Of a stretch of 64,000 nt of DNA, positions 27,775 through 36,537 are shown in pieces. The notes under the pieces are model-generated. The model saw nothing but the letters and a program-made list of their open reading frames with translations, searched no databases and was not told where the DNA came from. This DNA comes from Candidatus Methanocrinis natronophilus (GTDB lineage: Archaea > Halobacteriota > Methanosarcinia > Methanotrichales > Methanotrichaceae): contig JARFPK010000007.1 of the NCBI GenBank assembly GCA_029167045.1, positions 1-64,000 on the forward strand, written 5' to 3'. Made by a program: the position numbers and the translations under genes. How positions within the stretch are numbered: the stretch's first letter is position 1; the number at the start of each line of letters is the position of its first letter.

Positions 27775-28422
27775 TTGAAGATAACATGGCTCGGACACTC
27801 CTGCTTCAAGATAGAGGACGGCTCGGGGAGGGTAGTTGTAACAGACCCCTTCGACGAGGCCGTCGGCTACCCCCTCCCAAAGGCGAGGGCGGACGTCGTA
27901 ACAGTCAGCCACGACCACCACGACCACAACCACGTCGAGGCCGTCGGGGGCCGTCCGGCGGTGGTCCGGGGTCCCGGAAAGAAGGCCGCCGCTGGGATCG
28001 AGTTTGAGGGCGTTGCCACATATCACGATGAGAAGGGAGGGAAGCTGCGGGGCAAGAACATCATCTTCTCCTTCGAGGTGGACGATATCCGCATCTGCCA
28101 CCTCGGCGACCTGGGCCATCCCCTCAGCGAGAGAGAGGCCGCCGCCCTCGGCGAGGTGGACGTTCTGATGATCCCCGTCGGCGGGGTCTACACCCTCGAC
28201 GCCGAGGGCGCCAAGAAGGTCGTCGGCCAGATTAAGCCGAAGGTCGTCATACCGATGCATTTTTTGACCCCGGCCCTCACCTTCCAGGTCGATCCCCCCG
28301 ACAGGTTCCTCTCGGGGCGGAAGGTCGAGAGGCCGGGACGGACCCTGGAGATCTCGAAGGAGAGGCTGCCGAAGGGCGGCGAGGGGGAGGAGCCGGTGAT
28401 CGTCCTTCTCGACTACAAATGA
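27775..28422 (+). CDS. UPF0173-type metallo-beta-lactamase-fold hydrolase
   Basis: A 215-aa protein of the metal-dependent hydrolase family UPF0173. The start MKITWLGHSCFKI is diagnostic, and TVSHDHHDHNHV gives the metal-binding HxHxDH-like cluster, with further ligands in ICHLGDLGH and IPMHF. The start is TTG 27775, decided by GGGTGATC 4 nt upstream and the conserved N terminus. Substrate is unknown. It lies just before the tRNA-Gln gene. Confidence 0.88.
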   Translation: MKITWLGHSCFKIEDGSGRVVVTDPFDEAVGYPLPKARADVVTVSHDHHDHNHVEAVGGRPAVVRGPGKKAAAGIEFEGVATYHDEKGGKLRGKNIIFSFEVDDIRICHLGDLGHPLSEREAAALGEVDVLMIPVGGVYTLDAEGAKKVVGQIKPKVVIPMHFLTPALTFQVDPPDRFLSGRKVERPGRTLEISKERLPKGGEGEEPVIVLLDYK

Positions 28423-28484
28423 GGGCCGGGGGTGGCGGCCTGATCGACAGATTAATACATGAAAAGCGAAATCTCGCCTGCTGA

Positions 28485-28557
28485 AGCCCGGTGATGTAGC
28501 GGTCAATCATACGAGGCTCTGGACCTCGTCACCTAGGTTCGAATCCTAGCCGGGCTA
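28485..28557 (+). tRNA. tRNA-Gln (CTG anticodon)
   Basis: A 7-bp acceptor stem (AGCCCGG with CCGGGCT), a CGAGG/CCTCG anticodon stem with loop CTCTGGA giving anticodon CTG, a CTAGG-TTCGAAT-CCTAG T-arm and discriminator A. The 3' CCA is not encoded. There is no intron. An ATTAATACATG TATA-like box lies about 30 nt upstream. The region after it drops in G+C and carries mobile DNA, so it may be an integration site, though no repeated tRNA end was seen. Confidence 0.95.
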
Positions 28558-28754
28558 TGAGATATATTTTGTGGGTTTTTCCAGTCGATAGAGTTCTCTG
28601 GTCAAAAGATCCTGATATCGGCTACAATCAGTGGCCAGAACGTAACAGGGATATTGACAATTGGAAATAGGTATATATCGAATGTCGATGGACCATCTGT
28701 TGACTTGGGACGATCGAGGGTAGAAAATCAGCAAGCTTTAATGAGGTCTGGAAA

Positions 28755-29660
28755 ATGAGCGGAAATTTCACTAATTTTGAGCAGACCCCTACGGACCGAC
28801 CCTTTTCCATCAAAGTATTTTGCCCTGATGGAAACCCCGCTGGGTTGCGGATAGTATCAAAATCTAACTGGACGGGAGTCGGTCTGGTCTGTCCAAGACC
28901 TCTTCTGCCTACCGTAAGGGGCAGGAAGGAATTCACCCAGCCAGGAGTTTACGTCCTGGTAGGACCACCAGAAGAGGGGGAGCTGCCCAAGATATACGTG
29001 GGAGAGGGGGATGCCGTCGGTCCAAGGCTGGAGCAACACTATGCCAACAGGGAGTTTTGGACTTGGGCGGTCTTCTTCGTCGCCACCGATGGCAGCCTGA
29101 ACAAGGCCCACGTCCAGCATTTAGAGGCGAGGTTGCTGGACATGGCCAGACAAGCTAAAAGGTCTGCTCTGGAAAATATGAACTCGCCCCAAATGCCCGC
29201 CCTATCCGAAGCCGACGCTGCTGACGCTGAAAGTTTCCTGGCGGACATGTTGAGCATATTCCCCCTTCTGGGCCTGACAGTCTTTGAAAAGGCTCTCGGG
29301 ACAAAGGTGAGATCAAGGCGTATATTCTCGATCGAGGCGAAAGGAATCTCTGCAAAAGGTTATGAGATCCCAGAGGGTTTTCTGGTCCTCCAGGGATCGA
29401 AAGCCGTTTCTTCGGAAGTCGCATCTATTCATCGTTATCTCTCTGACCTGAGGAGAGACCTTCGATCGCAGGGGGTTTTGATACCTAGCGGAGATAATCT
29501 TGAGTTCTCGCAGGAATACCTATTCAACTCGCCTTCGACTGCTGCAGGGGTAGTCCAGGGCAGATCGGCCAATGGCCGTATCGACTGGAAAGATAATCGG
29601 GGTAGGACTCTCAGGGAGGTCCAAGAGGAGAAGATGGGTAGTGACCTCTCAATAGGTTGA
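28755..29660 (+). CDS. GIY-YIG nuclease-like protein with C-terminal DUF4357
   Basis: A 301-aa protein whose first half carries a GIY-YIG-like core (GVYVLVG, then KIYVGEGDAVGPRLEQH) and whose C terminus carries DUF4357 (FNSPSTAAGVVQGRSANGR then IDWKD). This arrangement occurs in mobile or restriction-linked proteins of many prokaryotes. The gene is AT-richer than its neighbours and sits 197 bp after a tRNA, suggesting transfer. Its stop codon lies inside the left end of an IS1-type element, so the last few residues may be supplied by the insertion. The function is probably DNA-related but is not shown. Confidence 0.75.
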   Translation: MSGNFTNFEQTPTDRPFSIKVFCPDGNPAGLRIVSKSNWTGVGLVCPRPLLPTVRGRKEFTQPGVYVLVGPPEEGELPKIYVGEGDAVGPRLEQHYANREFWTWAVFFVATDGSLNKAHVQHLEARLLDMARQAKRSALENMNSPQMPALSEADAADAESFLADMLSIFPLLGLTVFEKALGTKVRSRRIFSIEAKGISAKGYEIPEGFLVLQGSKAVSSEVASIHRYLSDLRRDLRSQGVLIPSGDNLEFSQEYLFNSPSTAAGVVQGRSANGRIDWKDNRGRTLREVQEEKMGSDLSIG

Positions 29661-30745
29661 TTTTTATACTTGTAACTTGCTATTGATATCGAGGGATAGC
29701 AAGATGGCAAGGAGGGGTCCAAAGCCAAAGTTCATAGATCTGCCATCCCCTAACGAAGATTGTACTTTGCATGGTGTAACCGGCGAAGGAAACTTTATCG
29801 CTAACGGTAGATATATTACCAAAGTGGGAAGGTCCAAAAGTACATCTGCCGCCACTGTGGTCGGGTGTTTTGCGGGAGGAATAACACGGTCTTTTATGAT
29901 CTGAGGAGAGAAGAAGATCAGATCCTCATCTCTTTGAAGATTTAAGCTGGATACAGTGAGGCGTTGGCTTTCAAGGGCTGCAGAAGAGAGCGAAGAGGTA
30001 AACAAAGCTCTCATGAAGGAGATCGTCGTCTCAAAGGTCGAGCTTGACGAGCTTTGGACCTTTGCTAAAAAAAACAAGTACCTCGAATGGAAGCATATGA
30101 AGAAGATGGGCCCTGGGTCTGGGTAGGCTTTGCATCAGAATCCCGTCTTGTGGTCGCTCATGCGGTAGGGGAACGTAAGCAGTACATGGCTGATAAAGTG
30201 GTAAAGACCACTAAGAAGCGCATCGGATCGATGCCGCTCTTTGTTTCTGATGGTTTGAAGTTCTACACCAGGGCGTTGCTGAAATCATATGGAAAGCTGG
30301 TCGCCTTTCCAAAGACGGGAAGGAGAGGACGGCCAAGAAAGCCAAAGTTGGTGCAAAATGCTGATCTGAGGTACGCTCAGGTTATCAAGTTCAAAGCAAG
30401 AGCAGCTATCAGGAAAGTCAAAAATAAGGTGATATTCGGGAAGGATATCGATCCAAAAGACATTTCAACAAGCCAGGTCGAGAGACAGAACCTGACGTTG
30501 AGACAGGACAAAAACCGCATATCGAGGAAGACCATCGGCTTCTCAAAGAAGATCTCTGAGCTTGATAAGCAAATGACACTCTACTTTGCCCATTTTAACT
30601 TTTGCAGAGGGCATTGGTCCCTGATAAGCTTGGATCGCTTGGGGAGGAAAAGAAAGAACACCCCCCTGCGAAGAGATCTGGTTTGACTGACCACGATTGG
30701 TCGTTTAGGGGGCAGTTGACTTATCCGTATCAAAGAATATAAACC
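29655..30745 (+). mobile_element. Degenerate IS1-family insertion sequence
   Basis: The element contains a broken IS1-type transposase flanked by imperfect ends. The left end begins GGTTGATTTTTATAC (29655) and the right end, read on the minus strand, begins GGTTTATATTCTTTGA (to 30745); both are preceded by CAAT on the same side. A target duplication is not clear. A small GACCA/TGGTC hairpin lies just after the transposase frame (30689-30702). Confidence 0.65.
29704..30686 (+). pseudogene. IS1-type transposase, broken by frameshifts and deletion
   Basis: The N-terminal part (zinc finger and HTH region) starts at ATG 29704. The frame is lost at about 29825-29830 and resumes as KVQKYICRHCGRVF in another frame. 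After SLKI (about 29943) about 20 residues are missing before LDTVRRWLSRAAEES. The DDE domain (ASESRLVVAHAVGERKQY and onward to RRDLV) lies in a frame reached through the run of eight A at 30068-30075. That A-run matches the slippery A6C-type site by which IS1 elements make InsA-B' through -1 frameshifting, so this last shift may be original. The first two lesions make the element non-functional. Confidence 0.8.
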
Positions 30746-30828
30746 AATTGGGGGTGCAGTGCCGTGCTAATCTCGAAGCCTCTTTTCTCTAAAGGTATCC
30801 TGCGCAGCGATCGTCAGCGCAGGGATCG

Positions 30829-31251
30829 TCAGAGTTCGGCTCCGAGAGATGTGGTCGTTAACTTGACGTGCTTGACACCTTTCAGCGCCATCATCTTATC
30901 CGCGGCTGTTTTCACATCCTGGCCCTCGCCCCTAATGGTAATGATCTCAAGGCAGTTCTCGTGATCCAGGTGGACGTGGAGGGTAGACTGGATCATATCT
31001 GAGAATTCGTGCTGGATGTTCGTCAAAGCGTCTGAAAGCCCTCGCTGGTTATGGGAGTAGACCATCGTGATAATACCGAGCCGGTCACCTTTGACATCGC
31101 TCATCCACTCATAGTTGATTATGTAGTTTCTGATTGCGTCCCTGATCCCCTCAGAACGAGAGGAGTAACCCCTCTCTTCGATGATCCCGTCGAACCTGGT
31201 CAAGAGCGATTCCGGTAGAGACACTCCGATTCTCATCAGTTCCTGTTCCAT
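30829..31251 (-). CDS. nikR: Nickel-responsive regulator NikR
   Basis: A 140-aa ribbon-helix-helix regulator. The N-terminal DNA-binding strand and helices are MRIGVSLPESLLTRFDGII and GYSSRSEGIRDAIRNY. The C-terminal ACT-like domain carries the nickel ligands in TMVYSHNQRG, LHVHLDHENC and the following strand. ATG 31251 is supported by CGGTGAT 5 nt upstream. NikR represses nickel uptake genes when nickel is abundant; nickel is needed for F430, CO dehydrogenase and hydrogenases. No nickel transporter lies in this window, and no clear GTATGA-type operator pair was found near the gene. Confidence 0.92.
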   Translation of the reverse strand: MEQELMRIGVSLPESLLTRFDGIIEERGYSSRSEGIRDAIRNYIINYEWMSDVKGDRLGIITMVYSHNQRGLSDALTNIQHEFSDMIQSTLHVHLDHENCLEIITIRGEGQDVKTAADKMMALKGVKHVKLTTTSLGAEL

Positions 31252-31260
31252 GAATATCAC

Positions 31261-31981
31261 CGATTAAGATGGTTGTAGTCTTATTTTGTAATAAATGTAT
31301 TGGACCGAATTCATAATGATTAGATCGCCCTGGATAGTGTGGATTGAAACTATGCAATCCTGCAATACCAATAGCAAGAGACGTTTTAAACTTCTCTAAA
31401 TTATGCGCCAAGCCTACAGCTCTACAACTCATGGGTTCAAGTCTGCGATAAATCTCCTACCCGCGATATCTAAGTCACCATCGAGTGAGGAGTTCAGGCT
31501 GCGTACCCGAATATCTACGATCATCGCGTCCAGGGTTTCATCCAATTGTTTGGGATATTGTGCTTGGTATCCATGACGCTGCGATGGGTCTGGGTCTCAT
31601 CTTAATGCAAGACGAGATCGATATCGAAATGAAGGTTATGCCCTTGACCGAATGCGATCCTCTCCTGAGCCTTGATCGAATGCGATGGAGGTAGATTATT
31701 CCTGAGCCATTCAGCAACAGAAAGTTCGTAAAGGCGAGGGTTGTTAACGCCAATCCGCAGATGAATATATTGTGAGAGGGGTCGTCTAGCAACTGCTTAG
31801 AAGCCCTCGTTAGTTTACCTCAATCGAGTTAACCTCACGTCTCAGCTGCTTTTTGCTCGCAACAAGCAAATATTACCAATATTTTTCACACCTGAATCGA
31901 GTAATTTGGAAATGAGGCTGAATAGATATACGAAAAGATTTTATGATATAATGACCTATTATCTATTAGAGATCCCTTGTC
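31261..31981. other. AT-richer region without a supported gene
   Basis: About 720 bases between nikR and the next secreted protein. Short frames occur but are interrupted and lack ribosome sites; none resembles a known family. The composition is like the nearby transposon debris, so this may be a decayed mobile gene. A TATA-like TTTATGATATAA at about 31939-31950 belongs to the gene at 31982. Confidence 0.5.
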
Positions 31982-32644
31982 ATGGATCTTCAATTGGGTT
32001 TGGTGGTGTTTTTCGTGAAGAGTATGAATGTATTGATCTTTCTCGGGGTGAGCGCTCTAGTGATTCCTATATTGGCATTTGCCTCACCGGCCGACATCGG
32101 TATTGACGGATCTAAGGCTTTGTTGCTGAGAGACCCGATACAAATGGTACCGATAGTTAGAGGCCCAGATCTGACGGTTGAATCCGCACAAGTCATGGGA
32201 CCACCGCTAAAAGGATTAGGTGCGGTTCTCATGCCTCTTGAGATAAAGATTAAGAATATTGGGACTTCAGCTGTCACGGAAGATTTCAACGTTGGTGCTG
32301 AGGGCTGGGCGACGGATGGGAATGTCTATGGATTCGACTTCTTTGTTACAGGGGAGACGACTCACGAGCGAGGGGGGGTGTCCGTAGGCGGCCTGGCTGC
32401 GGGCGCTGAAAGGACTTATCAGGGAATGCTTTTAATGGCTCCCACTCCCTTGGGGTCAGAGATGAATTCGGGAAGTAGATACGAGATTCATGCAATGGTG
32501 GACTATAACTTGGACCCGGATGCAGGCTATTACGAATGGGGGGTTAGAGAGACCAATAAGACTAACAATGCTCTGGTCATCTACTATCCGCTGACTTTTA
32601 TGAGGCCTATATCTATAGGACAATTGAGCATCCTGAATCCTTAA
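31982..32644 (+). CDS. Secreted protein with CARDB-like domain
   Basis: A 220-aa protein with an N-terminal membrane-targeting segment (MNVLIFLGVSALVIPILAF) and a beta-rich domain containing EIKIKNIGTSAVT, the N-x-G strand typical of CARDB modules. A TATA about 30-40 nt upstream fits a short leader before ATG 31982; ATG 32024, right at the signal peptide, is an alternative start. Codon use is AT-richer than in the giant repeat protein at 3873, in keeping with the surrounding island. Probably cell surface; partner unknown. Confidence 0.65.
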   Translation: MDLQLGLVVFFVKSMNVLIFLGVSALVIPILAFASPADIGIDGSKALLLRDPIQMVPIVRGPDLTVESAQVMGPPLKGLGAVLMPLEIKIKNIGTSAVTEDFNVGAEGWATDGNVYGFDFFVTGETTHERGGVSVGGLAAGAERTYQGMLLMAPTPLGSEMNSGSRYEIHAMVDYNLDPDAGYYEWGVRETNKTNNALVIYYPLTFMRPISIGQLSILNP

Positions 32645-32674
32645 AAAGCTGTTAAAGGGTCGTTAGAGCGGGCC

Positions 32675-32704
32675 AGTGGCGTGCTTCCCCCATGCCACGC
32701 CACT
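32675..32704. terminator. Strong hairpin after the secreted protein gene
   Basis: AGTGGCGTG (32675-32683) pairs perfectly with CACGCCACT (32696-32704) around a C-rich loop. It lies 30 bp after the stop codon at 32644. No T-run follows, so it may stabilise the 3' end of the transcript or be a repeat-element end. Confidence 0.45.
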
Positions 32705-32934
32705 ACAGCCCAAATTAATTTCAGACATTGATAGCCTATGGGGTCTTTTATTCAACAGACTCTTGCTGCTCTGAAGAGCGACTATGAGAGAGATATTCGA
32801 ATGAGATTTTGAGTGATAGTAGCAGGTACCGCAGGTCCATTCCAGATATTATTGTCACTGGCGGTCTAAAACTGTCCAATTATGGCGGATTAAAACTGTC
32901 CACCTGCTAATCCCTGAGTTGAAACTCAGGGGTT

Positions 32935-33104
32935 GTGCCGATTCTGGACATGGAGGAGTTCCTCATGTTGCGAGATTTATTCAACCAGGGATTGAGCATA
33001 AGTGAGATCGCCAGAAAGGCATGTCATAGCCGGGTGACGGTGCGTAGGTACATACAGTCTCAAGTTCCTCCGACATCCGAGAAGAGATCGAAGAGAAGAT
33101 CCGG
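32935..33104 (+). pseudogene. istA: IS21 transposase IstA, N-terminal fragment
   Basis: From GTG 32935 the frame encodes about 45 aa of an IstA helix-turn-helix region (LRDLFNQGLSISEIARK, then VTVRRYIQ). Similarity stops at about 33070, where the catalytic domain should follow and the sequence instead runs into the distal half of istB in another frame. The element cannot make its own transposase. Confidence 0.8.
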
Positions 33105-33401
33105 GGACTTGCCAAGTTCCAGCTTCTTATCGTCGATGAGATGGGGTATCTACCCTTCGATGATAATGGTTTCAATTGCTTCTTTCAGCTCATATCAAGA
33201 AGGTACGAGCGAGCTTCGACGATATTCACCTCGAATAAGTCGTACGGCGAATGGGGTTACATATTCAGGGATCATGGGATCGCGGCGGCTATCCTCGATA
33301 GGATCCTTCACCATTGTACTACGGTCAGCATCAAGGGGGATAGCTACAGGCTGAAGGAACGAAAACGGCAGGGACTGATCCCCACGAGCCATTCTCTATA
33401 A
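33105..33401 (+). pseudogene. istB: IS21 helper ATPase IstB, C-terminal fragment
   Basis: The frame begins within the Walker B region (LLIVDEMGYLPF) and continues through ISRRYERASTIFTSNKSYGEW and ILDRILHHCTTVSIKG, the normal IstB C-terminal half, to a stop at 33401. The Walker A half is missing because of the deletion that joins istA to istB. Confidence 0.85.
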
Positions 33402-33494
33402 TTGAGAGAAGTGGTCAGGTCAAGCAGAAGGCTTATCTGTAGGTGGACAGTTTTTATCCCGCCATAATTGGACAGTTTTAGACCGGCGATGATA

Positions 33495-33842
33495 CCTTTA
33501 AGGCTCCTCGCTGTTTACTGTGGGTAAACCTTAGGGGCCGCAGATCCAGATCCATTAGTCCGTTCTTCACGACTTCATGATCGCCTGAAATCAGAACCCT
33601 CAATTGATGTATCGCTGCCTGCCTAGCTATCGGCAGGATTCATGGCAGGCATTTGTATCATTGAGATCGATAATCGCTATCCTGAAGTTACCCACACAGA
33701 ATAGCGAAGAGCCACCTTTAATCTATCTCGGATCCAAAAACGCTATTATGCAGCTCTCTAAGAACTATAAGTGATATATCAACCGAATCAAGGCGCACCA
33801 CCCTCCGTTGAGATATTCTGCAAAAAATTTTGCCAAAGCGCC
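33495..33842. other. Intergenic region after the IS21 remnant
   Basis: About 350 bases with no supported gene. It contains short inverted repeats (TGCCTGCC with GGCAGGC copies at about 33618-33652). It separates the mobile-element remnant from the core gene at 33843. Confidence 0.5.
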
Positions 33843-34457
33843 TCAGCTCAGGACGAAGGAGTTGATCATCCTCTTCGCGTCGTCCTCAAACTGGGCGTAA
33901 CTCTCGGACAGGGCGTAGTATGTGATGATGTACGCCTTGTCACCCTTGATGGTATAGGCCAGGAGGACCTGGTAAGCCGTCCCTTCGACGGTCACGCCGT
34001 AGGCGATGACGTGGCCCGGCCTTTCGGAGATCTTCATGTCGGCTTCGGCGAGGAGCTGAAAGTCGGGGTAGGAGCCCCTAAGGTTAGCCAAGATCGCTTC
34101 GGTGTACCCCTCCAGGGTGAGCCCGGCGGGCAGTACCTCGAACTGGACGGTGAGATAGTTTTTTGGGTCATCTATATCTTCATCCGGCGCGAGAAATCCC
34201 ACCACGACGCCGAGGTCGTTTGGATCCGGCTCTTCTGCCCTCCAGGATGAAGGATAGGCGACGGAGAAGCCGTGCTCGCTGTTCTCGTATAGGAGCATCT
34301 CACCGAGATCTGATAGGCCGAGAGCCCCTGAAACGTCGATGGGCTTATCGATAATCCATGCATCTGTCATCGGCTCGGCACACTCCTCTCCGCTCGCTGC
34401 CATGCAGGCGACGAATAGAAAGAAGAATAGAAGACTTTTTTGGACATTCTGGTCCAC
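33843..34457 (-). CDS. Exported PsbP/DUF1795-like protein
   Basis: A 204-aa protein with a signal peptide (SLLFFFLFVACMAASG). It then has the pattern YENSEHGFSVAYPSSWRAEE and a later LLAYTIKGDKAYIITYYA and FEDDAKRMINSF, which define the PsbP-like/DUF1795 fold. Such proteins are widespread exported or lipid-linked proteins of unknown role. The annotated start is GTG 34457; no better codon precedes the signal peptide. Its 5' end lies opposite the next plus-strand gene, leaving a short shared promoter region. Confidence 0.7.
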   Translation of the reverse strand: MDQNVQKSLLFFFLFVACMAASGEECAEPMTDAWIIDKPIDVSGALGLSDLGEMLLYENSEHGFSVAYPSSWRAEEPDPNDLGVVVGFLAPDEDIDDPKNYLTVQFEVLPAGLTLEGYTEAILANLRGSYPDFQLLAEADMKISERPGHVIAYGVTVEGTAYQVLLAYTIKGDKAYIITYYALSESYAQFEDDAKRMINSFVLS

Positions 34458-34584
34458 CTCAAGCCTGTATCCCTCCCGACTTATGATAAATACTTTTCGA
34501 GGTGTTCCCAGAAAAACCCTGAGATCGATCCGACCCGATATCCAGCAAAGCCTTTATCAGTCAGCAGCCGGTCTTCTAGACCTC

Positions 34585-35136
34585 ATGAGCCTGAAGTACG
34601 CGGTTTGCATGCTGATCATCGCCTCAACGGTCCTCACCGCCGGCTGCATCAGCTCGGATGGGGCCGGAGGCGAGGGGGCGAAGGTGCCGACCGAAAACCT
34701 CCCCGAGGGGTTCACCCTCATCGCCGTCATCGACGAGGATACCCTGGGGATAAATATCGAGGACGAGATCGCCCATTTCAGGGGAGATGAGGATATCGGG
34801 ACCGTCCGGGCCACCATCGGCATATACCATTGGGCGGAGATGGGCATCGGCTACGACTCGAAGATAACGGTTATGGACTGCGAAGACGAGGCAAAGGCTG
34901 AGGCGGCGGTGAGCAACTACGTCGGCCAGCGTAAATTCGAAAACCCGCCCTTCGTGGGGGTCGACCGGTTCAGCACCGCCGTCGTCAACGGCCGGGAAGT
35001 GACGGAGATCAGGTCGTCGGTCGGACAGGGGCTGAAGTACATCTACATCTGGAACGACGGCAAACAAGTCGTCCTGGTGGAGGGTAACGGCGACCGGGCC
35101 GAGAGCCTGGAGCTCGCGAGCGCGACGGCCTCCTGA
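34585..35136 (+). CDS. Exported lipoprotein-like protein, function unknown
   Basis: A 183-aa protein starting MSLKYAVCMLIIASTVLTAGC, with a lipobox-like LTAGC ending the signal segment. The mature part is a single alpha/beta domain without a family I can name. A TATA-like CCTTTATCAG at about 34550-34560 lies 25-30 nt upstream of ATG 34585, so the message is probably leaderless; the longer open frame upstream is rejected for that reason. It is divergent to the PsbP-like gene. Confidence 0.65.
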   Translation: MSLKYAVCMLIIASTVLTAGCISSDGAGGEGAKVPTENLPEGFTLIAVIDEDTLGINIEDEIAHFRGDEDIGTVRATIGIYHWAEMGIGYDSKITVMDCEDEAKAEAAVSNYVGQRKFENPPFVGVDRFSTAVVNGREVTEIRSSVGQGLKYIYIWNDGKQVVLVEGNGDRAESLELASATAS

Positions 35137-35193
35137 GATGAGAGCCCTCCCCCATCTACCTTTATATCCCCCTTTTTGTCCTCTCTCCTGGTA

Positions 35194-36243
35194 CTATTGG
35201 CCGTCCCCGTAACTGAGGGTGAGTTCGCCGTCCTCCCAGCCGTACCGCGGCGGAGACCTCCGCCTCGTCCCGCTCTCGTCCAGGGCGTGGACGACTATGG
35301 GGAGGGCGATCGTCGCGTCGACGAAGACCTGGATCATCCTCGCCTCCTTCGATATCTTCCCCCAGGAGACCCCCTCGCTGAAGGTGCAGCCGGAGAGGCC
35401 CCCGAAGTGGGGGGGATCGATGGTATACTGGATGGCGTAGTTGTGGCCGCCCCGGTACCTGCCGGAGAGTTCTGCCACCACTTTAGTCTGCTGGATGAAG
35501 TTCTTGGGGACGCCTCCGCCGACGAAGACGACCCCGGTCTGGCTCGACTTCTCGGTGATCTGGCTGATCTCGTCTACGTCCTTGATCTGGTCGACGACGG
35601 CCCGGTGCCCCTCCCTCCAGGCGAGGACCATCCCTATCCCGATGGAGCTGTCGGAGAGGGCGGGGACGTAGATGGGAACCCCGGCCCGGGCCGCGCTCCC
35701 CAGGATCGTATCCTCCGGCATATCCGCCCCGAGCATCTCCATAACCTCCCTCGAAGAATACGGACGGCCCGGATCGAGGCCTTTGGTGAAGTCGGCGATG
35801 TATCGGTCCCCCTTTAGGAGGCCGGCTTCGGATACGTAGACGTCGAATATCCGATCTATCCCCTCCTCCCTCAGGCTTCCGTCGTCAGCGCCAGGGTCTC
35901 CTCGGTAGTGGACGACGCCGAGGCCTTCGCAGAGGTCGTGGAAGATGTTGGCTCCGGTGCTGACGACGCAGTCGACCATCCTTTCGGAGATCATGAAGGA
36001 TATGAGCTTTCGCAGACCGGCCGGGACCATGGCTCCCGCAAGCCCCAGGAAGACGGTGATCTCGTCCTCGGATATCATCCTCTCCCAGGCCTCCACAGAT
36101 CTGCCGAGCTGGCCTGCCTGAAACCCGAGCCTCGCCATCTCCCGGGCGAGCTGCAGGACGCTACGATCCTCCATCCCTATGGTGGTGGCGAGGTCGTCGA
36201 TGCTGCCGGAGAGATGGTAGGTATCTTTAGCGGTCATTTTCAT
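35194..36243 (-). CDS. dys: Deoxyhypusine synthase
   Basis: A 349-aa NAD-dependent enzyme that transfers the aminobutyl group to a lysine of aIF5A. The catalytic lysine lies in EGVSWGKIS, with NAD-binding segments VVSTGANIFHDL and VFVGGGVPKNF. ATG 36243 and ATG 36237 are both possible starts; GTGATG overlaps the first. It stands divergent to speA, which makes the agmatine from which archaeal polyamines and the hypusine side chain can derive, so the pair may be a functional unit for translation-factor modification. Confidence 0.95.
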   Translation of the reverse strand: MKMTAKDTYHLSGSIDDLATTIGMEDRSVLQLAREMARLGFQAGQLGRSVEAWERMISEDEITVFLGLAGAMVPAGLRKLISFMISERMVDCVVSTGANIFHDLCEGLGVVHYRGDPGADDGSLREEGIDRIFDVYVSEAGLLKGDRYIADFTKGLDPGRPYSSREVMEMLGADMPEDTILGSAARAGVPIYVPALSDSSIGIGMVLAWREGHRAVVDQIKDVDEISQITEKSSQTGVVFVGGGVPKNFIQQTKVVAELSGRYRGGHNYAIQYTIDPPHFGGLSGCTFSEGVSWGKISKEARMIQVFVDATIALPIVVHALDESGTRRRSPPRYGWEDGELTLSYGDGQ

Positions 36244-36246
36244 CAC

Positions 36247-36537
36247 GCAACGGGGGATCGTCCCGGGGATTATTAAACGTTGTCACCGGCCCCACTCCAT
36301 CCTATAAAAAAGGTCGATCTCGAAGTTTTATATATCGGCATAGCCCTCAATGCCAGGCTTAAGTCCGGATATGACGGTCTATGGTTTAATACCGGGGAGG
36401 GAAGTCTTGTTCGTCCTCTCCGGTTACAGGGGTTGAAGAAGTGATGTCGAGATCGATTTATAAGAGGCGAAACAAGGAATTAGATGCCGGAAAAAAGGGG
36501 CAGATGAGTCAGGCGGTTTTCTGCAGGAGGAGGATTG
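36247..36537 (+). promoter_or_regulatory. Long leader with two promoters upstream of speA
   Basis: A strong TATA (GTTTTATATATCG) lies at about 36323-36335, more than 200 nt before the start codon. A second (CGATTTATAAGAGG) lies at about 36453-36466. Between them is a hairpin ACCGGGGAGG (about 36390-36399) with CCTCTCCGGT (about 36416-36425), one G-T pair. A perfect CAGGAGGAGG ribosome site precedes ATG 36538. The first promoter could drive a leader RNA or a small RNA; no known motif was recognised. Confidence 0.5.

Larger units (their letters stand above)
32853..33494 (+). mobile_element. Internally deleted IS21-family element (642 bp)
   Basis: Both ends carry inverted repeats of about 50 bp: left TGTCACTGGCGGTCTAAAAC, right (minus strand) TATCATCGCCGGTCTAAAAC. 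Both continue with CTGTCCAATTATGGCGG and a second AAAACTGTCCACCT copy. Multiple internal repeats at each end are typical of IS21. Between them only the start of istA and the end of istB survive. The well-kept ends suggest it could still be moved by a full-length relative. No target duplication is obvious. Confidence 0.85.

Noticed and set aside
30829-31300. A NikR operator near nikR
   Set aside because: No GTATGA/TCATAC pair with suitable spacing was found in the upstream region.
31485-31694. Small open frame of 69 codons after nikR
   Set aside because: No ribosome site, no recognisable domain and interrupted surroundings; probably chance or debris.
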